A stretch of DNA of 18,581 nucleotides from JACOZM01 sp035289385 (GTDB lineage: Archaea; Nanobdellota; Nanobdellia; Woesearchaeales; GW2011-AR9), in the NCBI GenBank assembly GCA_035289385.1, contig DATDXI010000001.1, positions 1 through 18,581 on the forward strand, read 5' to 3'. The position numbers and the translations under genes are program-made. The notes under the pieces were generated by a model that worked only from the letters and a program-made list of their open reading frames with translations, made no database searches and was not told the origin of the DNA. Shown in pieces: positions 12,460 to 18,580 of this stretch. Numbering within the stretch: the first letter of the stretch is position 1; every line of letters begins with the position of its first letter.

Positions 12460-13318
12460 TTTTGCCGTTTAATTTTTGGATCTCCACCATATCTTTCAAG
12501 ATATCGGAAGCGAGGAAGGTGTATCCTTTCTTTCTTTTCAAAAGATTATCCCCGACCATGCCATTGACAAAAGAAGCAGCAACAGCTGACTTAAACATAT
12601 CTTTGCTCTTGGCAAGAAAGCCGACGACTAACCCTGCTAGGACATCGCCCGTTCCCGCTTTGGTCATCCCTTGATTTCCAGTTCTATTATATGCAATCTT
12701 ATTTTTAGAGATGATGATATCCGTAGCACCCTTGACCAATAAGACATTATTGTTCTGTAAAAAATATCTCAAGTTCCCTTGCAGGATCTCTGCTTTTTCC
12801 TTAGCATTGGATACTTTCAGCTTAGGAAGCAAAAATTCCTTGTTGCTATTCACTAACATCATCTCTAATTCTGTTTCGTGAGGAGTTAAAATAGCGTTGC
12901 TAAAATCCTTGAACGATAATGATTTAAGAGAATCAGCATCAATCACTTTGGGCTTCTGACATTTCTTGATGAAATATTGGCTGAACTTATCTGCCTTTCT
13001 CGTAATTCCATTACCGATAAGGACAGCATCATAACGGTCAGCAAGCTTGACCATCTCTTTGGCATTCTTGATGCTAAAGGCGCTTCCCTTGATCTTATGG
13101 GTAATTAAGTCAGGAGTGTAACGATGGATGGCCCAAGCAACTTTTTCAGGAGCAGCCACCGTTACCGAATCACAGCCAGCACGCATCGCCGCTAAGCCAG
13201 CTAAGGTTACTGCGCCAACATACTCTTCTGAACCACCTATGACGAGAGCGTAGCCATTTTCTCCCTTATGAGAGGTTTTCTTCCGCTCCATCAGTTTCTT
13301 GACCTGGTTTAGATTCAT
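12455..13318 (-). CDS. nnrD: ADP/ATP-dependent NAD(P)H-hydrate dehydratase
   Basis: NnrD/CARKD repairs damaged (hydrated) NAD(P)H in a nucleotide-dependent reaction. The 287-residue protein matches the ribokinase-like domain: NGYALVIGGSEEYVGAVTLAG (21-41), DADSL (127-131), LTPHETE (144-150), and the signature GNQGMTKAGTGDVLAG (214-229) with catalytic Asp225. Bacterial and archaeal homologues often carry a fused epimerase (YjeF_N) domain; it is absent here, so the protein is dehydratase-only. A TATA-like CATTATAAA lies about 40 nt upstream. Probably cotranscribed with the following small membrane genes. Confidence 0.93.
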   Translation of the reverse strand: MNLNQVKKLMERKKTSHKGENGYALVIGGSEEYVGAVTLAGLAAMRAGCDSVTVAAPEKVAWAIHRYTPDLITHKIKGSAFSIKNAKEMVKLADRYDAVLIGNGITRKADKFSQYFIKKCQKPKVIDADSLKSLSFKDFSNAILTPHETELEMMLVNSNKEFLLPKLKVSNAKEKAEILQGNLRYFLQNNNVLLVKGATDIIISKNKIAYNRTGNQGMTKAGTGDVLAGLVVGFLAKSKDMFKSAVAASFVNGMVGDNLLKRKKGYTFLASDILKDMVEIQKLNGKR

Positions 13319-13574
13319 TTGTTTCTCTTCTTTTTTTCTAAGCTTGATTTTTAGGTTTATAATGCTTTATAATTATTATAAAGTAACAACCGTCCAGTTT
13401 ATAACTTATTTATAAATGATGTGATTTTTGCGTCTCTTGTTTATAAATAGGCAAGCTAAAGGAGATTGCTTTTTTCAGGTGCGCTGTTAAGTTAAAGGAG
13501 TATAGGCTTTGCATATTGTGATACATTCTCACCTACGAGAACATTTATTAACAAAATTGGAGTTCATTAGCTAA
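13319..13574. promoter_or_regulatory. Divergent AT-rich intergenic region
   Basis: The region separates the minus-strand dehydratase from plus-strand genes. It contains the palindrome CTTTATAATTATTATAAAG (13364-13382) and several TATA-like elements (TTATAAA near 13408-13415, TTTATAAATA near 13440, TTTATTAAC near 13545). The last is at leaderless distance from ATG 13575. No gene or RNA is recognised in it. Confidence 0.4.
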
Positions 13575-13928
13575 ATGCTAATTCGTCCAATAAAACGCTT
13601 ACTTTACTCATTGAACTTAATTGAACCCTTATGCGGAAAACTTATTACAGAAGAAGGTGGCAGGGGAGACATGGGTGATAACGACGATTTCAAAATAACA
13701 CTTAGGCGGAAAGGAAAAGTAAGAAAAAGAAGATTAAATAGAACTAATCCGAACAATTCATACACGAGGATTGTGGAGCTTACGCCCATCTCACAAAAAG
13801 CAATAATTTATGTGAGGTATGCTGATTGTCGTGGTAGTCAATTTAATTCAACTAAAATATTTCGACTTTCGAGGGAATCAAAAATAGTTGTAAAATATCT
13901 TAACGGCGAACAAACTGTAATCAACTGA
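13575..13928 (+). CDS. Hypothetical small basic protein
   Basis: The open frame codes for 117 residues from ATG 13575, which lies about 26 nt downstream of TTTATTAAC. An internal start at ATG 13671, after GGGGAG, would leave an 85-residue protein MGDNDDFKITLRRKGKVRKRR.. The C-terminal half (about 60-117) shows alternating hydrophobic strands and ends KIVVKYLNGEQTVIN. The middle is strongly basic (RRKGKVRKRRLNR), as in nucleic-acid-binding proteins. No family is recognised. It is a possible but unproven gene in an otherwise gene-poor AT-rich stretch. Confidence 0.5.
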   Translation: MLIRPIKRLLYSLNLIEPLCGKLITEEGGRGDMGDNDDFKITLRRKGKVRKRRLNRTNPNNSYTRIVELTPISQKAIIYVRYADCRGSQFNSTKIFRLSRESKIVVKYLNGEQTVIN

Positions 13929-13982
13929 ACAGCAAGGGGCATAACGATATTTTTTTATATTCGTTTCTTCTTTCCCAAAAGA

Positions 13983-14096
13983 ATGGACATTTGGCAAAAA
14001 TTATTTCTTATTGGTTGTACTATTTTTTTGTTAAATTTAATGTTTAAAAACACCTTAAAGAAGCTCTTTTATTATATTATTAAAAAAATAAATTGA
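13983..14096 (+). CDS. Possible 37-residue single-helix membrane protein
   Basis: ATG 13983 opens MDIWQKLFLIGCTIFLLNLM, a hydrophobic helix followed by a basic end (FKNTLKKLFYYIIKKIN). A TATA-like TTTTTATAT is centred about 26 nt upstream, matching the leaderless layout of the neighbours. The topology (helix then positive tail) is realistic for a small membrane protein, but AT-rich DNA easily yields such frames. Confidence 0.35.
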   Translation: MDIWQKLFLIGCTIFLLNLMFKNTLKKLFYYIIKKIN

Positions 14097-14275
14097 CGGT
14101 TACGGGGTAGCTAATCTTCAAAGAATATTAAAATTTAATATAATCTTAGGAAATTTCCTATTTTTCGTGGGTATCATATCAATAACCACTTTTTTTTCTT
14201 TTTCATACCCCGCTTACTTTACAGCGCTTTTTTCACGGAGAAAGTCTTTTAAATGACCCTCTTTATCTGGACTTT
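14097..14275. other. AT-rich spacer with palindromes before tRNA-Ile
   Basis: No gene seen. CGGGGTA (14105-14111) is inverted as TACCCCG (14206-14212); between them lie the palindromes ATTAAAATTTAAT and AGGAAATTTCCT. CTTTTAAAT near 14247-14255 is centred about 25 nt before tRNA-Ile and is its likely TATA box. Confidence 0.45.
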
Positions 14276-14313
14276 GGCCCTGTAGCTTAGTTCGGTGGAG
14301 CGCCGGTCTTATA

Positions 14314-14348
14314 TGACCACTTTCGGTTCAAAGTGTTTCCTCGAGGAA
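14314..14348 (+). other. Canonical 37/38 intron of tRNA-Ile(UAU)
   Basis: 35 nt with a CACTTT/AAAGTG hairpin; a second palindrome, TTTCCTCGAGGAAA, spans the 3' junction. Ends are placed from the anticodon-stem pairing. Confidence 0.75.
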
Positions 14349-14370
14349 AGCCGGAGGTCCTGGGTTCAAA

Positions 14371-14455
14371 CGCCAGTTACGCTAGGCGAACGTAATTGGG
14401 GTGATGTTCACTTCGTTCAATCACCCTAACTGCCAAAAACGTAATGGTTTGAAAT
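14371..14455 (+). other. T-loop intron (59/60) of tRNA-Ile(UAU)
   Basis: 85 nt. TTCA/TGAA forms the 4-bp central helix with 3-nt bulges AAC and ATT; cutting after the second base of each restores TTCAAAT. It begins with an 18-nt block (14372-14389) that is 15/18 identical to the tRNA-Gly T-loop intron, and contains the hairpin GGGTGAT/ATCACCC (14399-14405 with 14420-14426). Confidence 0.85.
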
Positions 14456-14556
14456 TCCCGGCAGGGCCACTTTTTATTTTTGGGATTCATTCTATTTCTG
14501 GGAATCATCACGCCCACTTCAGCAGAAATCGTTGTATCCAAAAAATAGCTGCGAAT

Positions 14557-14566
14557 CTTTTTATAC
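14557..14566 (+). promoter_or_regulatory. TATA box of the unknown helical protein gene
   Basis: CTTTTTATAC is centred about 29 nt before ATG 14591, with no Shine-Dalgarno: leaderless layout. Confidence 0.5.
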
Positions 14567-14590
14567 TTTGATCACTTTACTCTAAAAATA

Positions 14591-15205
14591 ATGACTGCTA
14601 GGGGGAGCTCTGACAATCTTGATACTATTGACTATTCTCCTCTTCCTGAAGATGACGATGCTATAGCACAGCAGCAAAAAGCCCTGGAAGATTTAGAGAT
14701 GATCTTGGAGCATACCGTCGTTGCCCGCCCGACAAGATATAAAGTAGTATCCAACGGGCAGATGCTGCAGATGGCGAATTTTATGCTGGCAGAAGTCTAT
14801 CGCACCAAAGGGATCTCTAGAAAGGTTCGAGATGTTCTTGTTGATTTCCAATCGCTGTTAGCGTACATCGCCCAGGATGGGAAAGAAAAGTACCGGGAAT
14901 GCGTGCAGCTGGGTCAAGCTATGGACAATACCTATCGATATCTGATGAATTGCTCTCAGTTAGAACTTCCTGAAACATCAGCAAGACAGCGTCTCGTGCA
15001 AGAATTTAACAGGGGAAAACAGGTGTATGATGCCTTGGAAGAGCAGTTGCGGGCGTACACGGTCCGAGGGAATATCGTCACCGCATTTTACGATCGCTTA
15101 CGCGATGCTATTCGAGGGGAATATGAGCCCCTAGATCTTGACAAGATATCACAATCTTCCCGGCAAATAACAGATAAGTTCTGGCCACTTGAAGGCAAAT
15201 TTTAA
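14591..15205 (+). CDS. Unknown helical protein
   Basis: The 204-residue protein has an acidic, probably disordered N-terminus (residues 1-25, LPEDDDAIAQQQ) and a long helical body rich in Leu, Gln and Arg (about 26-180). There is no signal peptide, membrane segment or metal motif. It ends FWPLEGKF. No family is recognised. Its stop is followed within 25 nt by the Nudix gene, whose TATA box overlaps this stop codon, so the two may be transcribed separately. Codon usage looks like the rest of the window. Confidence 0.75.
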   Translation: MTARGSSDNLDTIDYSPLPEDDDAIAQQQKALEDLEMILEHTVVARPTRYKVVSNGQMLQMANFMLAEVYRTKGISRKVRDVLVDFQSLLAYIAQDGKEKYRECVQLGQAMDNTYRYLMNCSQLELPETSARQRLVQEFNRGKQVYDALEEQLRAYTVRGNIVTAFYDRLRDAIRGEYEPLDLDKISQSSRQITDKFWPLEGKF

Positions 15206-15208
15206 ATA
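15200..15208 (+). promoter_or_regulatory. TATA box of the Nudix gene
   Basis: TTTTAAATA is centred 26 nt before ATG 15230 and overlaps the previous stop codon, the same arrangement as at carS and the lipid transferase. Confidence 0.55.
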
Positions 15209-15229
15209 GGGAAGAAAAAACTTTTTAGC

Positions 15230-15631
15230 ATGAGACAGATCCATAAGGCAGCAGCCTTGATCTTCAAAGAAAAGAAACTTCTTATCGTCCGGCCAAAAGG
15301 AAAGAACTATTGGATTCATCCTGGAGGGAAATATGAAGGTAAAGAGACAGCAGAAGAATGTTTGAAGAGAGAATTAGTAGAAGAATTGCAGGTAAAGCTG
15401 AGATCATTTTCCCATTACAAAACGTATCATTGCCAGCATGCTGCAGAGGATAATATACGACCGTTACTATTAGAATTATATCTCGTGGAGATAGATGGTG
15501 TGCCAAAGCCTTCCCAGGAGATAGCAGAATTAGGCTGGCTTGGTACTCAGGAGATCAAACAAAAAACATTCAACCTCAATCATAATTTTCCTGAGCAGAT
15601 TCATGACCTTATAGAGGATAAGTTATTATGA
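15230..15631 (+). CDS. Nudix hydrolase
   Basis: Nudix enzymes cleave nucleoside diphosphates linked to other groups. The 133-residue protein has the normal single-domain length and a nearly complete Nudix box: G33-x5-E39-x7-R47-E48-L-V-E51-E52-L-Q-V, with the usual Gly near the end replaced by Gln. HPGGK just before it is typical of MutT-like members. The glutamates that bind metal are all present. Substrate cannot be deduced. It overlaps the next gene by ATGA, so the two are translationally coupled. Confidence 0.92.
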   Translation: MRQIHKAAALIFKEKKLLIVRPKGKNYWIHPGGKYEGKETAEECLKRELVEELQVKLRSFSHYKTYHCQHAAEDNIRPLLLELYLVEIDGVPKPSQEIAELGWLGTQEIKQKTFNLNHNFPEQIHDLIEDKLL

Positions 15632-15900
15632 TCTGGCAGAATATGGTTTGGCAGGATTATGTCATTACAGGTGTAGTTATTCTGTTTTCTATCTCGCTAC
15701 TGCCCCAAGTTATTGAAGGATTTAAAAAGAAAAGAGGCTACATCACCTTAAAGACATCTATCCCCACGTTTATGGGATTAGTGGTCATTTCATTTGCTTA
15801 TGGAACGTTAGACCTTTATTTCTCCGCCATAATGTCCTGTATCGTAGCCTTGATGTGGTTATTACTGCTGATCCAACGAGTGATGTACGAGAAAGTATAA
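15628..15900 (+). CDS. Small three-helix membrane protein, SemiSWEET/PQ-loop-like
   Basis: The 90-residue protein has three hydrophobic helices (about 10-28, 44-60 and 63-83). LLPQVIEGFKKKRG at the end of helix 1 has the P-Q dipeptide and basic loop of the SemiSWEET/PQ-loop family, whose three-helix units dimerise to form small-solute transporters. Length agrees with SemiSWEETs. The second helix motif is weak, so the assignment is tentative. It overlaps the Nudix stop codon by 4 nt; a shared role in nucleotide or sugar handling is only a guess. Confidence 0.65.
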   Translation: MIWQNMVWQDYVITGVVILFSISLLPQVIEGFKKKRGYITLKTSIPTFMGLVVISFAYGTLDLYFSAIMSCIVALMWLLLLIQRVMYEKV

Positions 15901-15902
15901 GT

Positions 15903-15950
15903 TTAAAGAGCATAGATTAAAGAGTATAAATTAAAGAGCATAGATTAAAG
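15903..15950. repeat. 14-bp tandem repeat
   Basis: TTAAAGAGCATAGA occurs at 15903-15916 and 15931-15944, with a near copy TTAAAGAGTATAAA between them and a partial fourth copy after. It sits in the gap between convergent genes. No function is apparent. Confidence 0.8.
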
Positions 15951-15991
15951 GTATACAGAAAAGAAAAGTGAAGAGATTAAAATTCCAGAGA

Positions 15992-17452
15992 TTAATTCTC
16001 TTTTTCTTCGTCAGGCTTGTCAGCTTTCTCCGAAAGCTCTTCATCAGGCATGGAAGTAGGCTGCGGATCATTTTTTGCTTCTTTTGCTGTTGGCTGTTGG
16101 GCATCAACAATAGTCTTTTTCTTGCTTAAATGCTCTTTCATATTCTCGCCAACTTTCTTCGCATGAACTCCAACTGTTTCCTTGACTTTTTTGGCGCTAT
16201 GATGAAGCTTCACGATGAAGCCGCTGATGGCTCCTAAGGAAGCGATGATAGCTGCGATAGCTACAGCATTCTCTTTGATCCACTGGAGAGCAGTCACTTT
16301 TTCTTTTTGGGCTAAGGACAACCCTTTAGCGATATCTTCGATGCCAGAAGCAGCAAGGTCAACATTCAATTTTGCGGATGAGAGAGAATTTGTCAATAGT
16401 TGCTGCTGCACATCCTGCAGCTGTTTCTTCGTCTCTTTGATGCTGTCAAAAATCTCTTCTACGAGGAAACCTTCCGCTTTCTTATCCGTATACACCTGCT
16501 CTTGCTCATCCAACTGTTTCTTTAAGATGGCATATTGCTGTTGAATCTCTGTCTTGTTATATAGTATCTCTTTAGCAACAGTAAATTCTATGGGAAAACT
16601 TTTGTCCGCAACTTTAACTATCCCAGAAATAGTCCCTGTTTCGAGGATATTCATCTTTACCGTCAGCGAATCTTGGTCTTGAGCCTTCAGGCTTCCAATA
16701 GATGAAGAGCTTAAATGCTGAATGCCCTTTCCGATAACTTTAGCCGTAATGTCACGAAGAGTTTGGTCACCATCATTAGTGATGATGAGTGTCACCTGCT
16801 GCTCTCCTTTTATAAGAGTCGTAGGAAAATAAGAGGTGACGTTGACTTTTGCTTCAAAAGAAGTGACGGTGACAGGAACACTTTTCTCTCCAGTATTCCC
16901 CACAGCATCAGTCACTTTCACCGTTGCCTGATGCACTCCGGCAAGATCATAAGTAGTAGTAGGGCTCTGTTGAGTGGAATCATATTTCCCGTCAGAAGTA
17001 AAATCCCATGCATAAGTTAATGGTTCCTCTCCTGCAGCAGCGGCAGTAAATTGTACGGTTAATGGAGCTGTTCCAGAAGAGGGATTTGCTGTAAGGGAAA
17101 TGGTGATTGCAGAAATGGGTATTGCCTCCTGAAGAGAAATATTTTTTGTTGCTTCGACACTCTCTGACTCATTGCCTTCCGATGTTGCCTGAAGCAAGAT
17201 AGTATAGCTGCCTCCTTTAGTATACGTCATTGTTGCCGTTGGTTCCGTGCTATCTATCTTCCCATCATTATTCAAATCCCAAGCATAATCGGTGAGAGGA
17301 ACATCGCTCAGCGCTGAAAAGGTGGTTTCCAAAGGCACTGTACCCTGCTCAGGAGATGCATTGATAGTTACCGTAGGAGAAGCTGCAGCATAAGTTACTG
17401 CTGCTAGAATAAAAATAATGAATACCGTCCAAAACCCCCTCTTGTTTTTCAT
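15992..17452 (-). CDS. PKD-repeat cell-surface protein with coiled coil and C-terminal anchor
   Basis: 486 residues. A signal peptide (1-24) is followed by two PKD domains: about 25-107 (YAWDLNNDGKID, residues 56-67) and about 115-196 (YAWDFTSDGKYD, residues 147-158). Both carry the WDF/WDL-xxDGK strand typical of PKD repeats, with Asp/Asn residues that could bind calcium. Residues about 200-293 form a CARDB-like beta domain (VTLIITNDGDQTLRD). About 300-360 is glutamine-rich coiled coil. A transmembrane helix (396-416) leaves a basic then acidic cytoplasmic tail rich in K, E and P. The layout is an outward-facing, anchored adhesion or surface-organising protein. A TATA-like run of A's lies near 17484. 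Confidence 0.85.
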   Translation of the reverse strand: MKNKRGFWTVFIIFILAAVTYAAASPTVTINASPEQGTVPLETTFSALSDVPLTDYAWDLNNDGKIDSTEPTATMTYTKGGSYTILLQATSEGNESESVEATKNISLQEAIPISAITISLTANPSSGTAPLTVQFTAAAAGEEPLTYAWDFTSDGKYDSTQQSPTTTYDLAGVHQATVKVTDAVGNTGEKSVPVTVTSFEAKVNVTSYFPTTLIKGEQQVTLIITNDGDQTLRDITAKVIGKGIQHLSSSSIGSLKAQDQDSLTVKMNILETGTISGIVKVADKSFPIEFTVAKEILYNKTEIQQQYAILKKQLDEQEQVYTDKKAEGFLVEEIFDSIKETKKQLQDVQQQLLTNSLSSAKLNVDLAASGIEDIAKGLSLAQKEKVTALQWIKENAVAIAAIIASLGAISGFIVKLHHSAKKVKETVGVHAKKVGENMKEHLSKKKTIVDAQQPTAKEAKNDPQPTSMPDEELSEKADKPDEEKEN

Positions 17453-17593
17453 GCTTCTTGTCCGAGGAGTGCTTCTTTTTTTAAAGCTTTTGTTCTTCGA
17501 ATAGTTTAGTCAGGGACATCAGATTATTATTAGGAAGATGAAAAAACTCTATTACCCACCACCACTTTCTTCAAAGCCTTTTACAACCACAAT

Positions 17594-17602
17594 CTTAATA
17601 AA
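17594..17602 (+). promoter_or_regulatory. Probable TATA box of tRNA-Gly
   Basis: CTTAATAAA is centred about 30 nt before the tRNA 5' end. It is the best candidate in the AT-rich stretch 17453-17627, where no gene is seen. Confidence 0.4.
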
Positions 17603-17640
17603 TCATCTATCTTTTTGAAGAAGACATGCGGTAGTAGTAT

Positions 17641-17665
17641 AGTGGTTAGAGAGATCAACCGACCA
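17641..17665 (+). other. Expanded D loop of tRNA-Gly, probable mini-intron
   Basis: The loop begins AGTGGTTA, a normal D loop by itself, then continues with about 17 extra nt (to ACCGACCA) before the D-stem 3' strand. GGTT/AACC and TGG/CCA pairings are possible. Splice ends cannot be fixed. Confidence 0.5.
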
Positions 17666-17702
17666 ATATACGGCCTTGCCAAGGCTGTAACCGGGGTTCG
17701 AA

Positions 17703-17789
17703 AGCAAGTTACACTATGCGAGTCGTACTCAAGTAGGATATTCCTATGGAAATCCTACGACAAAGCAAAATAATGTAACTTCACGAAAG
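17703..17789 (+). other. T-loop intron (59/60) of tRNA-Gly(GCC)
   Basis: 87 nt with a textbook bulge-helix-bulge: TTCG/CGAA central helix, bulges AAA and AGT, exon helix GGGG/CCCC and inner stem AAGTTACA/TGTAACTT. Cleavage after the second bulge base gives TTCGAAT. Its block at 17704-17721 is 15/18 identical to the tRNA-Ile T-loop intron, and GTAGGAT/ATCCTAC (17733-17739 with 17752-17758) occupies the same place as the Ile hairpin. Confidence 0.9.
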
Positions 17790-17833
17790 TCCCCGCTACC
17801 GCAAATTTTTGTTTCTGGGTGCTAGTGTGGATT

Positions 17834-18436
17834 ATGACAAATGTAACCTCAATAGATTATTTGATTCATCCTTGGTCGGCAGCTATATTTGAAGATACGC
17901 CTTACTGGGATCATGACCAGAGGAGATGGATTCCCGATGTGCTAGGAACAACAATGGAGGATTACCTTGACCTTATTCTTTACCAGTGGCAGGAACGTTT
18001 TAGAGAAGTTGGCCAGAATAAACGGCATTTTGCAGCTATTCTTTGGGCCCATGGGTTGGAAAAACTCGATACCTGTGAACAGAGCCTATTAAGGACGGCA
18101 CGGCAAGCGCTTGGCCGCCGAGTTGTTGTGGCGGAACCTAAAGAAGAATTGGAAGACTTTTACGAACGAGTTGTTAGTGCTGTACGCTCTCCTGTAACTC
18201 GATCCTTACCAAGAGATATAAGAATTCTTGCTTATGGAGAGAAATCTACCGATTGCGTACAAAGGTACTCTCTGGATCTGGTGCGCTATCTTGAAGAGAA
18301 GCGAGGACTTTTTCAACGGCCAGTCTCCTGTAAACTTTCTCTGATCCCAGAACTTTGCGCTGATATCAGCGAAGGCAAGGCAGAGGCTTATCAGCAACTT
18401 CTTCATTCAAAACAACGCTTAGAAAAAGAAAAATGA
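17834..18436 (+). CDS. Unknown protein
   Basis: ATG 17834 (MTNVTSIDYLIHPW) is preferred; an in-frame GTG at 17819 is possible and no Shine-Dalgarno supports either. The resulting 200-residue protein is soluble, helical and charged. Features seen: an aromatic N-terminus (residues 7-32, WSAAIFEDTPYWD and RRWIPDVLG), a central WAHGLEKL, a Rossmann-like strand pattern (RRVVVAEP; DIRILAYGEKSTDCV), and a charged C-terminal helix. No known family is recognised. It starts 30 nt after tRNA-Gly. Confidence 0.75.
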   Translation: MTNVTSIDYLIHPWSAAIFEDTPYWDHDQRRWIPDVLGTTMEDYLDLILYQWQERFREVGQNKRHFAAILWAHGLEKLDTCEQSLLRTARQALGRRVVVAEPKEELEDFYERVVSAVRSPVTRSLPRDIRILAYGEKSTDCVQRYSLDLVRYLEEKRGLFQRPVSCKLSLIPELCADISEGKAEAYQQLLHSKQRLEKEK

Positions 18437-18446
18437 ACAAAGTCAT

Positions 18447-18522
18447 AAAAATTCGACGAAAGTGCCTATCCCCAGCCTAAAGGCTGGGGCTTGACGGCAC
18501 TTTCTTTGACAGTCGAATTTTT
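18447..18522. repeat. Three-tier stacked hairpin
   Basis: Nested perfect stems: AAAAATTCGAC (18447-18457) with 18512-18522, AAAGTGCC (18459-18466) with 18496-18503, and CCCCAGCC (18470-18477) with GGCTGGGG (18482-18489) around a TAAA loop. It starts about 10 nt after the last gene. The size and shape go beyond a simple terminator; the inner CCCCAGCC-TAAA-GGCTGGGG is like the end structures of IS200/IS605-type elements. Confidence 0.75.
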
Positions 18523-18528
18523 AGGACA

Positions 18529-18580
18529 CCAGAAATCCAGCAATCCATTCATCTACGCCCTAAAGGGCGTAGCTTTCTGG
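18529..18580. repeat. Second hairpin of the same family, at the window edge
   Basis: CCAGAAA (18529-18535) pairs with TTTCTGG (18574-18580); inside, CTACGCCC-TAAA-GGGCGTAG (18553-18572) is perfect. The segment CCAGAAATCCA is also at 10899-10909 in the rimK-downstream hairpin, again combined with a CTAAAG/CTTTAG-type loop. Confidence 0.65.

Larger units (their letters stand above)
14276..14469 (+). tRNA. tRNA-Ile(UAU) with two introns
   Basis: Acceptor GGCCCTG/CAGGGCC (discriminator A), D arm GCTT-AGTTCGGTG-GAGC, anticodon stem CCGGT/GCCGG, loop C-T-TAT-A-A, variable AGGTC, T stem CTGGG/CCCGG. Anticodon bases are 14310-14312 (TAT), reading AUA. The body closely resembles archaeal tRNA-Ile(GAU). 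A 35-nt intron (14314-14348) sits at 37/38. A second, 85-nt intron (14371-14455) splits the T loop at 59/60; removing it leaves TTCAAAT. The spliced tRNA is 74 nt with no encoded CCA. Most archaea read AUA with an agmatidine-modified CAU tRNA, so a UAU isoacceptor is unusual. A T-rich tract (14471-14481) follows. Confidence 0.92.
17628..17803 (+). tRNA. tRNA-Gly(GCC) with T-loop intron and oversized D loop
   Basis: Acceptor GCGGTAG/CTACCGC (discriminator A), anticodon stem CGGCC/GGCTG, loop TT-GCC-AA, variable TAAC and T stem CGGGG/CCCCG identify tRNA-Gly reading GGC/GGU. The T loop is split by an 87-nt intron (17703-17789); excision leaves TTCGAAT. The D stem is GTAT/ATAT but the D loop (17641-17665) is 25 nt, about 14-17 nt too long, so a second small intron is likely there (GGTT can pair with AACC). 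No 37/38 intron is present. No CCA is encoded. Confidence 0.9.

Noticed and set aside
15903..15950. CRISPR-like array
   Set aside because: Units of 14 bp are directly tandem with no spacers, so this is a simple tandem repeat. No other repeat-spacer pattern was seen in the window.
16215..17020. Plus-strand frames opposite the PKD protein
   Set aside because: Antisense to a gene with clear PKD domains, signal peptide and anchor; no promoter or family support.
17539..17601. Twenty-codon frame before tRNA-Gly (MKKLYYPPPL...)
   Set aside because: Too short, proline-rich and without promoter or ribosome site; it overlaps the likely TATA box of the tRNA.
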